Assembly: GCF_016801865.2 (NCBI RefSeq)
Contig: NC_068937.1
Coordinates: forward strand, 95,192,500-95,256,499
Reading direction: 5' to 3'
DNA: 64,000 nt
Source of the DNA: Culex pipiens pallens
Lineage: Eukaryota; Arthropoda; Insecta; Diptera; Culicidae
In this document: piece by piece, positions 19,901 through 31,900 of the stretch
Numbering within the stretch: the stretch's first letter is position 1
Layout of the letters: each line of letters opens with the position of its first letter
Made by a program: the position numbers and the translations under genes
The notes under the pieces: generated by a model
Databases searched by the model: none
What the model saw: only the letters and a program-made list of their open reading frames with translations
Told to the model about the DNA's origin: nothing

Positions 19901-22900
19901 TCGAATCACCCGCAACCGAAAAGGCTACGAAGCGCTCATCCACGACGGCTATCGCTACTGCAAGATCCGCGTCCGCCAGGACGGCTCCGTCAAGTGGCTC
20001 TGCAAGATGAACAAGAAAACCTGCCGAGCGGCGGTCGAACTCTTCCCGGACGGATCCCTCGTAAAGAGCAGCGAGTACGAGCACAACCACGAACGCCCCC
20101 TCGATGAAGGTGAAGACGCTGATCAGGAGGACCTCGACGGACTCCCCCAAGAGGTCACCTACCCCATCGACCCGGAAATCTTCGGCAACAGCCAGTGGTA
20201 CTACGTCAAAAACAGCAAAAACGGAATGAGCATGATTCACGCCGGCTATCGCTACACCAAAAAGTGCGACCGCGTCGACGGAACGTCCCTCTGGCGCTGC
20301 TCCGCGGCCCAACGCGGCTGCAAAGCCGGCGTCATTCTCTTCCCCAACGACACGCTCGCCATGGTCGAAAACGCCGAACATTCGCACAAACCGTACGAAA
20401 GCGTACGACGCGCCGCGGACGGTGGCGCCGCCGAATCCCTCGAAACCGCCCCACCCTCCCCGGACGTCATCGAGATCAACGAAGACGACAACGAGGACGA
20501 CTCGGAGATGAACATGCACTCGCTGCTGCAGACGGTTCTGGGGGCGGACGACGACGCGTCCGGCTGGATGGCCGGCAACGAGTCCACCCCGGCAGCTGGC
20601 GAGAACAACGAGTCGGTGTGGTTCAACAGTGCGACGGACAGGCCGTACCCGCGACCGGACGGCCCAGCCACCTTCCGTATCATCAAGAATCGGCGCAACA
20701 CGGACAGTTTGGTGCATCGCGGTTATCGGTACTGCAAGATACGCGATCGGGTTGATGGGTCGATTCTGTGGGCGTGTCAGATGAACAAGAAGACGTGCAA
20801 GGCGTCGGTTAATCTGACGACGGAGGGTCGGGTGGAGGTGCTGAACGGAGCGCACAACCACGTCAAGACGGACGTGGACGATATGGGCGGCGATGAGGAC
20901 GGGGAGGTGCAGCAGGTGGACGCGTACTATGCGGAGAATGGGGCGGAAATTGGTGAGTAAGAGGGGGAAACAACAGGGTGGTCACTTAAATCGGAATTTC
21001 TATATATTTTTTAACTGCCCTGCTCGCTGTAGTACTTTGAAGTTGGTGAAAAAAATCATTTCATGCAAAAAGGTTTCTTTTAAATTGCTTATAACTTTTT
21101 AGGATTAAATTAGATCGCTTTGCATCCTCGATAAAATTGTAGAACGGTAAATTTTACATTAGTATCTCACTTTTGACAATATTTCCTCCTTCGAAAATGT
21201 TGCCTTTTTCCACAATTTTTTTTTAAATGTCCAGCGACAATAGCACAGATTCTTGTAACCCTAAGGAGGGCACAGAATCTTTTTATTGTTCAAACAATTT
21301 TCAAAATGCATTCTAGGAATTTTAATCTTTTCTTTCTATTTTTTATGCTTTTTTAGTCATAATCTTACCAAATTAGTCAACAAACAAAAGGTTAGATAAT
21401 CACTTTGGGAAATTAACATGTTTGATAATATTTTTGTAATAATTTTACTAAAAGAGTGGCATTTCCGTATGAATACTTTCAAGATTGGTTAACTTCAACG
21501 TTTAATCAAATAATAAAAAAAATCTTTATCGTCAAACAAAGACACGTTTGCCCTAAAACAACTGTCAACAGCAAGTTTTGCTTTGTGATAACCTTTTCAT
21601 CAATCTGAATTTATCAGGGCCTCGGCAACGTGCTGACAAACGCTACCAAACAACATTGGCAATATGGAGTCCTTTGTTTACCAACATGAAGCAGGTATTA
21701 TACTATGACAAACAAATAAACAATCTCGCACTTTTTCGTGTTTGTCAGTTTGTCAATTTCGCAAACTTGTTTGCGGCAAACTTGCAATCAACTCAAAATG
21801 TATGCAGGGAGACGTTACTTCAAACAAATACAGGCAAACAAACAAAGCATTAAAAAAGAGCGACCGGCTTGAGAAGCTTTGCAGGAATAAAAAAAAAATG
21901 TTTTGCTTTACAATATCTCTGAAATTTCGCAAAAAGTACAAAAATCAACAAACAAAAAAATCACATTTGTCAACTAAAAACACGTCCAGCAACTTCCACT
22001 TGACCCGTGCGGGAAACCGATAATGGGGTAATTCAAGCGTTTCAGACTGTCAAAATTCCAAAACGTCACTGAGGGTGTGTTCTCATAACTCCTGAATTCA
22101 CGTCGTTGAATTTACGTTACCGGTTCATCTGTAGACGTAAATATTTTTTCGCCAATTCACGCATGTTTTTCATGCAAAATCTTTGTAAACATGCTTGCTC
22201 ACTTTAAAAAAGATATTTGAAGTTGTTTTTGTAAGGATTTTCCCGGAAAATCTTGAAAATTTCCACCTCAAACTTTCCAGGTGGAAGAACCGTTTCAGGG
22301 ACTACGTCTTTCACTTGAATTGACGTCGTGACGTGAATGATTTAACGTCGGACGTAAATTGCATGCAAGTCTCCATTATGGAAGTCGCAAATATAGTTTG
22401 CCATAAAAAATCGAGTTAAACGACTTAAGCATAATTTTTCATATCAAATCATCTGCAAATGTAGATAAGTTGAAATCAACAAGTAGGTGATTTGCATATA
22501 AAAATCAATATAGCAGGGGTGTCCAACCTTTGGTTAAGCGATAGTTTTTTTTTAAATGAAAATACACAAACTAACATATGTTAGGACTGAATTCAGGAAA
22601 TTTTAACAAATGTTTTAGTGCAATGCAAATCGGTATACCGTCAACTGGGGCGAATCGGGACTACAGTCTAAATAGGGACAACACGTTTTAGAGCACTTGA
22701 AAACTTTATATTTGAGAATGAATGAACACATTTTGTTGCTCTGGATCTGGTCTAACCGAAACCACTTAAAAAAGCAAAATATTAGGCTGCATCATTGCTA
22801 AAACTGTCCCAATTCGCCCCATGTGACCCGATTCGGGGTGGATTTTCTGTTAACAAAAGAGAATATTTTCACACAATTTTAAAATATAGATCATCGGTAA

Positions 22901-25900
22901 ATGAAACATAGTAATTTTGAAAAATAAATGCATAACTTTTACCGTCCTTGGAGCAAATTTTTAAAGCTGTTTCGGCTACCTTTTTGGTAAAAAATTTTCG
23001 CCTTTGTATTAAAAATTGATGAAATATAATAAATATATGCCTTTTAAATTTCAAAAAGCTTAACACGATCGTCTCAGAACTCATAACTACCAAAGTGTTA
23101 AAAATGAAAATATATTTATCAATTATTTAACTTAGCTCTGTGCAATTGTGCAATCAAATACATACTGACTTTACTCTGAACCTATGCATCATCTTAAAAA
23201 CACATTCATTTATACAAAAAAAAATGTAAATCAACTGAAAAAGGAGCTCGGATAACAAAAATGCCTTTTAGAAAAAAAAAAAACTCGTTGACGGGGAAAT
23301 TAATGTTGGCCCCGGTCTAACCTAGAGTTCCTTGATACTAACTAGCTTCAGTTTGGCATAAAACACCTAAACGCAAATTGAGCAGTCGCAATAATACCCT
23401 AAACACCCGAATCAGTAAAATTGTTAATTTTTATATTTGGCTTTAAAAATATAAGTCATTTTCAAAATTTATTCCAGAGTTTCGTCGTTTTCTAAAGTTA
23501 AGCCTTTACAAAAAATGTGCGGTCACTGCCATCTGGCGGGGTTTTCCAGTATAAAAAACGTTAGCGGTTTACTTTTTCCGAAGACACAAACCAATCGGTT
23601 CGACGTTAATTCAAAGACGTCTTTTGCGAATTTACGTCAATTCTGGAGTTATGAGAACACACCCTGATATTCTTTGGCTTTTGTTCGTGTTTGAGGTTCG
23701 GGCTGGGCTCTGGAATTTATCAAGGTCCCTAAATTTGCTGCTTTAATTTTTTGTTATAAAAATATAAATGTTGCTACAAAAGGCAAGTTTTATAAAATTC
23801 GATCAACAATACTTTTGCGCAGGCTCAACTGGAGAGGAAGCATGAAGTTAGGGGTCCCCAGAATCACCTAAAATTAATCTCTTTTATCAACAAGGTAAAT
23901 TTAAGAGATTGATATTAAAAGAAGAAGAAAGCTAAGAAGGTTTTCCATATTCATTCAGATCTAGAGTTTTTTTTAATAGGTCCTATAACCATATGAAAGA
24001 CAAAAGCTTATAGTACCTTCTCAAAAAAAAAAAAAAAAAGGCAAATATAAAAAAAATAATTGTGAATAGTAAATTTAAGATAGTAAATATGACCAAGTTT
24101 GAGTCTTTGATTTACAATAAATTTTGCCTTAAAACTCAATAAATATTTTAAGGTTTGTAAAAAAAAAACACTTCAAATTATTTGGCAATCTTCTTAGTTA
24201 ATTTATTTCTGGCAGCTTTAACCTTCTTGGTCATTCGCTGCCGTATGTTTGACCTTGAGTTACACCCTTGTTCAAATGATATAAGCAGATTTATAAAGTT
24301 TTTTTTTTATATTTTATTTCGATAGCAAGCAACATCTTTTTATTGGAATCCCAAATTGTATTTGAGTTGCCATCCTTAAGCTTCGAACAAAATCTAATGA
24401 CTTTCTCTTTTTCAGAACCCGTCGTCGAAGAACCTGCCCCCGCACCAGCACCTGCTCCCCCAGAACTCCGAACCCCAGCGCCCAAACACCCGGACTACTA
24501 CTACAGCGTGAACAAGAGCAACCGCGAGTGTCTGATCCATCGGGGCTATCGGTTCTGCAAGCGGCTCGAACGTTCCGATGGCACCACCTCGTGGCGCTGC
24601 TCGATGGGCGGCAACACCTGTATGGCCGTCGTGACGATCCTGGCGGATGGGACACCCCAGGAGAACGACTTCAAGCATAACCATCAGCCGCTGGCGGAGT
24701 TGCCAGTGGAGGTGGAGAAGATGGTGGTGGTGAGGGCGCCTACGCCGCCGCCGCCGCCTGTGCCACTTCCGGTGGAAGAAAAGAAACCTACGCCGCACAA
24801 ACGACAGGGAGATACGCTCGAGTGGAACGGGTTTCACTACCGGAAGATTAAGGAGTTGCCGGATGGGAGCGTGATTTGGATCTGTCAGATCGATAGCTGC
24901 CGGGTGGCGGTCAAGATGTTGCCGCACGGTCAGCTGAAGATGTTGAGCGAGTCGGAGCATAATCATACGGCGTCTGGGCCGTTGGTTGGAAGTGCGGGTT
25001 CGAGTTCAACGGTGGTCAAACCTTCGACGGCGGTTGGTGAGGGTGGACGGAATCGGAGTTATCGATTGTTCAAGAACCAGCGGGGTCAGATGACTCTGTT
25101 GTACGACGGCTATCGGTACTCGATTCGTAATCGCAACCAGGACGGAAGTTCTTCGTGGAAGTGTCGCGCCAACAGCAGCTGCCGGGTCATAATCTTCCTG
25201 ATGCCGGACGATCGCATCGTCGTGGGAAACAACAACGCTGAGCACAACCACGAACCCAACTGGGAGTCTACAAGGAAGTTGGAGGCGGTAGCGCCGACGC
25301 GGGTTAACCCGCTGTATGACTACTTGAACATCATCCCCGGGGGAAGTGCTCAGCAGGTCGTCAAGCATCCAGCGAAACGACCTGCTTCCGCGGTTCCCGC
25401 GCGATCAACGCCCACTTCGGACGCGAACAACTTTGGTCGGAACGTAATCGAGCACAAGGGCTTCTACTACCGGCTGGTGGTTCGGAAGAAGAACGGTCGC
25501 GAGTACTGGCGGTGCGTGCACTTTAAGAATAGAGCTTGCCGGGCTGCGCTGTTCTGCCGGGATACCGGCACGATCGTGATCTCAAGCAACGGGAAGGAAC
25601 ACAGTCACGGAGGAGGGGCGGCGGCGAAGCCAGTTCCTTCGGCTACGCCGATACGGCAGCCTGTGGAACCGGTTCAACCGCGCGTTGTCGTCCAGCCGTC
25701 ACCTCCGGATGAAGTTCAGATTACCGAAGCCGACGAGGAGCGATACATCGACCACGGAGAGTACGTGATCGCGAAGAATCGCAAGGACCAGAACACGCTC
25801 ATCTTCAAGGATCGACGGTACTACCTGTCGTACAACCGAAGTGACGGCTCGGCCGTCTGGCGCTGCGCCCATCGCAAGCGGTACAAGTGCTACGCCTACG

Positions 25901-28900
25901 TGAGACTTCGTCCCGATGGACGCCTGCTGAGCACCGGCGAGCAAGATCACTCCCACTCGTCAACCAAAGAGGAACCGACGGCCGTTGGAGGAAGCTCGCA
26001 ACAACCTCACCAACTCCCAACGCAACAAGAACCCCTCGAAACCCGCAACTACCGGATCGTGAAGAACCGCGTCGGAAACGACATCCTCATCCACGACAGC
26101 CACCGATTCCGGCTCAACTACCAAAGAAACGACGGAACGACCCACTGGCGGTGCATCTGGGCCCGCAGCAATCACTGTTCGGCCGGAGTGTACCTGTTCC
26201 CAAACGGCCTCCTAAAAAATGCCGCCAACGAGGCCACCATCATCCACAACCATCCGCCGCCGAGTGCGGTGAAGAAGGCTGCGGCGGCGGCTGCTGCCAA
26301 GGTCAGTAACGCAGCACCGGTGCCACAACCGGAACCAAAGGACGACGTAGTCGTCGTAGTCACCAGTAGTGATACGACTCCGGTGAACCATCCCGCGCAC
26401 CGGACGATCCCGGAGACGGAGGGCATAACTGATTATCGGTTCGTGGAGGAGGGCAACAACAAGATTCTAGTCTGCCGCGGGTATCGATACTGGTAAGCAT
26501 CTGATTTTGAATATTTTTCGTTATTTAAGGGGTTACATAGATGTACATACATTGGTGTGAGCATACATTTAATTTTATTTAAAATCTGTTTTCAGGGCAT
26601 TAAAATAAACATTTTTATCTATTATCAAAACAAATTAGAAGACATTTGGTTGTACCATTGTCGAGATATAGCTATTTGAAGTTAGCAGTTTCAAAAAACG
26701 GGTGCCACGATATCTCAACACTGCCTTGACCAAATAGGCTCAAAATTTTGGTGAAGACTCGTTAAACCGGTCCGGTGTGCATGACGAAGACCGATTTTCA
26801 AAAAACTTATTTTAAAAAAAGATAAAAATATTTTTGTGTTTTTCATACAAAAAATCGTCAGTTTTTGAATTTTGTATTTTTTAAAAAAGCAAAATTTCAA
26901 AATCGGGCTTCGTCATGCACACGGGATATGTCTCCAGAGTCTTCACCCCGAATTTCAGCCAATTTGGTCCATCCCATCTCGAGATATCGTGGCACCCGTA
27001 AATCAACTCGGTGTTTCGAGAAAAACGCTCAAAAAGTTTGACAGTCCGCTTTGCGCACGGCAAAATGTTGAGCTTAAAATCGTCTCTAACTCAGTTTAAT
27101 CATGTAATATCTTCATGAAACTTTCTGGAGTGATTGAAAATCATCTTTTTAGTGGATTCAATCAATTTTCTGTAATATGAAATTTTGTGTTTTTCTACAT
27201 GTATGTAACCCCTTAAGCAATTTTCAATCTAATATGTTTGGTATGCTCTGTTGCTTTTGTTAAAATTGCTCGTAGTAGGCCGAGGTGCGAGGTAAAAGTT
27301 AAATGTTTTTGACAAAACTGCTTGGATAAAAACATTCCAGAGTTTTTTTTATTAGGTCCTATAAACATATGAAAGACAATAGGTTATAGGTCCTTTAAAA
27401 AAAAACTCTAGACATGTTCTTTTCATTCAAAAAAACGGAGAAACGGGCTAAACGACATGCGACATCCAGTGTTGAGTAGCAGAACAGAGCGAAGGATGTC
27501 GATTGAAATTTTTGCCCTTTGAGGTTATGTATGCGAAATCTGTTTTGTTGAATTCCAGCGTTCAAAACAACTTTTGAGCAAAAATTCGAGCTGATACTTT
27601 GTTTACTTTTGATGCTCTATCATTTAAAACAATATTTTTTTTTCAAATTTTTTTTTTTCAAAATCTTTTTTATTGCGTTAACCCCTTCCCGCATAGAGCG
27701 AAATCGAGATTTTTTACGGTTTTCCTTGCTATTTTCTACAGAATAGACCAAATTGGATGGAATTTGAATTGGAGGCAGTAAACATCTTAAATAAATCTGT
27801 GCAGGAATAATGAGATCATTACATTCATTAGTTTGCGAGAAATTTCAATTTGAATTGAAAAAATAGTGGTGCTCTGGTGCAACCATTGGCGTTAGAGGGT
27901 TAATTTATAGAGGGCAAAAAGTTTACACTCGTACCACTTGAATTTTTTCTCAAAAGTTGTTCCAAGAGCTGTAAATTCAATTTTAAGTTTGCATTCCTAT
28001 ATAACCGAACAGCGCAATTTTGAATCGTCATTCTTCGATGCTTTGCGCCATCTGTCGGAATTATGGAGCTTTTAATCGCGAATTGACTCTACGACTCGAG
28101 TTTTTGGAAGCACATTTAAGGAAAATGCCGTAACTCAGGCTGCCTCCACGGTTGTGGTGCAAATCAAATTTGCTCCCGTCTCATCAATACCAAGATCAAA
28201 TTTGTCACCATAAAAAAACTCCGTTTTTCCCACCGCAAATTTGTTACCGAAACAAGCCCACCTCTGGGGACAACTGGGCTAGTTTTTAACTGGGCGCTCG
28301 ATATCTGGGCCGTAGCCCAGTTTAAAAGCAGACAAACGTCAAAAAAACCAAAACAACCCGAAATGACCGAGGGGTTAGCGGATGCAAAAATTATGTTCAA
28401 TAAATAAAGAAAATCTTTTGTTTAATTTCGAGTCACAATTTAAAGAAATACTAAAAGAAAGCATTGTAAATACATTTTAGCAGCTTTTATTTTTATATTT
28501 CATCAATCAAAAATAATGCATCGGCGATCCCCTTTTAATTTTTCGTTCAGACCAGTTAGCGTGCAGCATTCGGTGACTGCATGTAGTTTTTTGAAATGCT
28601 TTTGATTTTTTTTAATCTTTTAAATTTTTTTATCTGTTTGATTTTTTTAAATTCAAATTGTGTAATGCTTTTAATTTTTCGTTTGATTTTTTTTTTATGG
28701 CCGTCGCAAATATTTTTTGAAGTTTATGTCCTTCGACTATGGCAAAAACCGAGGGGGAGGGGAAATTACAAGCCATGGTATTTAAATGAAAAAGTGTTTT
28801 AAAATGCATTTTCACCTACCTAGTTGTTTTGCAATCATTATAGTTTTCAAAATATATAAGTGTTGACAATTTTTTTGCCGTACTGTACAACGGAATTTCA

Positions 28901-31900
28901 CAAAAATTCTAATTATTTTTGATCGATCCCAGACATTTCAAACACAGGAAAATCCTTTTCAAATTGTTTCCAGTTGATTTGTCATCTATTTGTATCAAAA
29001 TTTAAAAAAAATTGAAAAATAAAATATTTGCAACAACCATGTTTTATTTTTATGTTTGTTTCAAGTTTATTAATGTTTTAATTATTTTTTACTTCATTAG
29101 GCCGATACAAATATTTAGAAAAAAAAACTTGGCCCTCGATTCTATATTCCAGAATGAAAAAAATAAAATAAAATAAAATAAAAAATCTTTGCAACAGCCT
29201 TATTTTAAAAAAAAATATTTCGTATAACTTAATTTTTTTCTTTGTTTTTTTTAATTTAATATTTTTTTAAAAGTATTTGTAGAGTTTTTTTTTTGAATAG
29301 GTCCTACAAACATTAGGGTGGGTACGTTCATCAAAAAGTACTCCGATCAAGTTTTAGTATGGTTCCCCTTGTAGGGCATTACCATAGGGGCTCTCATGCC
29401 AAATATCAGCACATTTGGTTGGTCTAGAGAACACTTTTCCTGAAGAGAGCTTATGTATTCGTTGTACCTAGAGCTGGCGCATCGGCAAAGTATCCGATGT
29501 TTCCGAAATCAACGGGTTTCCCTAAAAAAGCATCAATTTTTTCCGTGTTCAAAGCTTAGCAAAGACTAAATTTTATCAGGATTGCCAGAAATGATCATAT
29601 TCTAGTTCAAAGAAGGTTTGAAAATAAATATTCCAGCAGTTTCTCATACACGTGGTAGTTGCCTGACATATGGCGTCGCGGTGTTCATCAAGCTTTCATG
29701 GCATGCTAAGGAAAATTTGATGCTTTTTGAGGGAAACCCGTTGATTTCGGAGACATCGGATTGTTTGAAAGAAAATAGCTTATAGGTCCTTAAAAAAAAC
29801 TCTGGATCTGATTTTTTTTATTTAATAAGTGTATTTTCTTTTCTTGAAGTTTTATTTTGTCTTTTTTAATTTTTTTGTTAATTTTTTTTAAATTTGTATG
29901 TTTTATTTTGATTATTTTTAAAGTTTTGTTTTTTTATTTTGAAATCTTTAAAATAAAAAAAATCAAGCATTCAACCCACTCGTCACTTTTTCGTTTGACA
30001 CTTCTTTAGTTTGTACCCCGTTGGTTTGGCAAAGTCAAACTAAACTATGACGAACAGTCACATTTTACACGGGTCTCACACTTACTATCAAACCAAACTT
30101 GTAAAGAGGGCGTTAAACTAAAAAGTCACCCCGTACGTTTTACAGCAGTTGGTGTCAAACTATCTGGTTTTAAATAAATTAGTTTAATTTTGTTTGGGCC
30201 ATTTTTTTTAATCGTTTGACAATTTTAAATTTTTGACTTTTTTAAAATTTTGTTGCATTTTTATGTTTTTTGTAATTTTTTCTATTATTATTTTTCTTTT
30301 TTTTTTTTTATTGTTTTATTTGTGTATATTTTTACATTTTTTATTATTTTTTCGTGCATGATTCAAATTTTACGTGTATCGTGTAATACACGCAAAATTG
30401 CCAATATATGCTGAAAAAATCCAAAAAATAAAGAGTTTCTTTTCCCCACAAAAATCGTTTGTACACGCTTCATTAAAACATTGTTTTGGGAGTCCACGTG
30501 GTTTATGGAAGGCCCCTTAACTAATTTACCGTTCAATTTTTTTTTATTTTATCATATGGGGCAATTTTTGAGCCGCAGAGAAGTATAGACATAATTTATA
30601 TTTACAGATATATATTAAAAAAAACAGATTTAGAAATAAATAAATAAATTGTACCCTATTTTTCCAAATATCAATCAAATCAAATTTTTAAATATTAATT
30701 GAATAAAATTTGCAGTCGAAAAGTAATTGTCTATTTTTCGGATGAAAGCATTGTTGGCATTCTCGCGAGAAACATTTCTCTCTCTCTCTCTCGAGTTCTC
30801 GCCGCGAGTCCCGAGCTGCAGATTGTCCGTGCTCTCCTTCGCTCGCGAGCGGGACAGCTCTCGAGCGAGAATTGCGTGCGAGCGAGAAGCAAGACAAGTT
30901 GGCAACAAAAAAACGACACAGCGATTCGCGATCAAAAGCTCAAAAATTCCGACAGATGGCGCAAAGCATCGAAGAATGACGATTCAAATTTTCGCTGTTC
31001 GGTTACATAGGAATGCAAACTTAAAATTGAATTTACAGCTCATAGAACAACTTTTGAGAAAAAATTCAAGTAGTACGATTGTTAACTCTTTGCCCTCTAT
31101 AAATTAACGCAATAAAAAAAAATTGAAAAAAAAATAATTTTGAAAAAATAATATTGTTTAAAATGATAGAGCATCAAAAGTTAACAAAGTATCAGCTCGA
31201 ATTTTTGCTCAAAAGTTGTTCTCAACGCTGGAATTTAACAAAACAGAATTCGCATACATAACCTCAAAGGGCGGAAATTTCAATCGACATTCTTCGCTCT
31301 GTTCTGCTACTCAACACTAGGTGTCGCATGTCGTTTGGCTCTTGAACGGCAATTGAAGTTACATCTCTTTACCATCGCGTCGTTCGCATTCATAAGCCTT
31401 AGGGAGCGTTCTTTTATTACGTAACGCAGTATGGGGGGAGGGGGGGTCGGAGGCCGTGTTACGCTCCATACAAATTTTTTAAAATTTGTATGGAAATTTT
31501 GTTACGAGGGGGGGGGAGGGGGTCTAAAAGTCCGATTTTTCGCGTTACGTAATAAAAGAACGCTCCCTTATCATAAAGTTGCTAGCTTGGACCGAATTGA
31601 TAAATAGCACTTAGCGACCACGAGCGCTCTCGGCGAGAAGGAGAGCGCGATCGGAAAGGCGACCGCGAGCGAGGAGAGGAAAGCATTACAAGTTCTCTTC
31701 CTCGCTCGCGCGAGAGCAAAGCTTTCCTTCTTCTCGCTCGAATTTCATCACTGCTCATTTTAGAATAAGATTATCCCACTGAACATTATCATATCTGTTG
31801 CATTAAAATGCATTGCAACGTCACAAACGGTAAAGCGGCCAGGCCTACTGCATGAAGTTAGCCGCAGAGATGATTCGTTGGAGTGGATTGAGTTTGAGCA

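Larger units (their letters stand above)
20953..24415 (+). other. Gene C intron 4 (3.5 kb), transposon-rich
   Basis: It contains an end of the CAGGGTG family near 20972, a partial AGGAGC element (21693-21845), a 1.6-kb inverted-repeat element (22073-23664), a SINE body fragment (about 23288-23325), an end of the GCGCAGGCTC family (23816-23876) and a mini-MITE (23963-24039). No gene was seen. Confidence 0.55.

Noticed and set aside
19872..20861. Minus-strand open frame of 329 codons
   Set aside because: Another antisense shadow of gene C exon 4.
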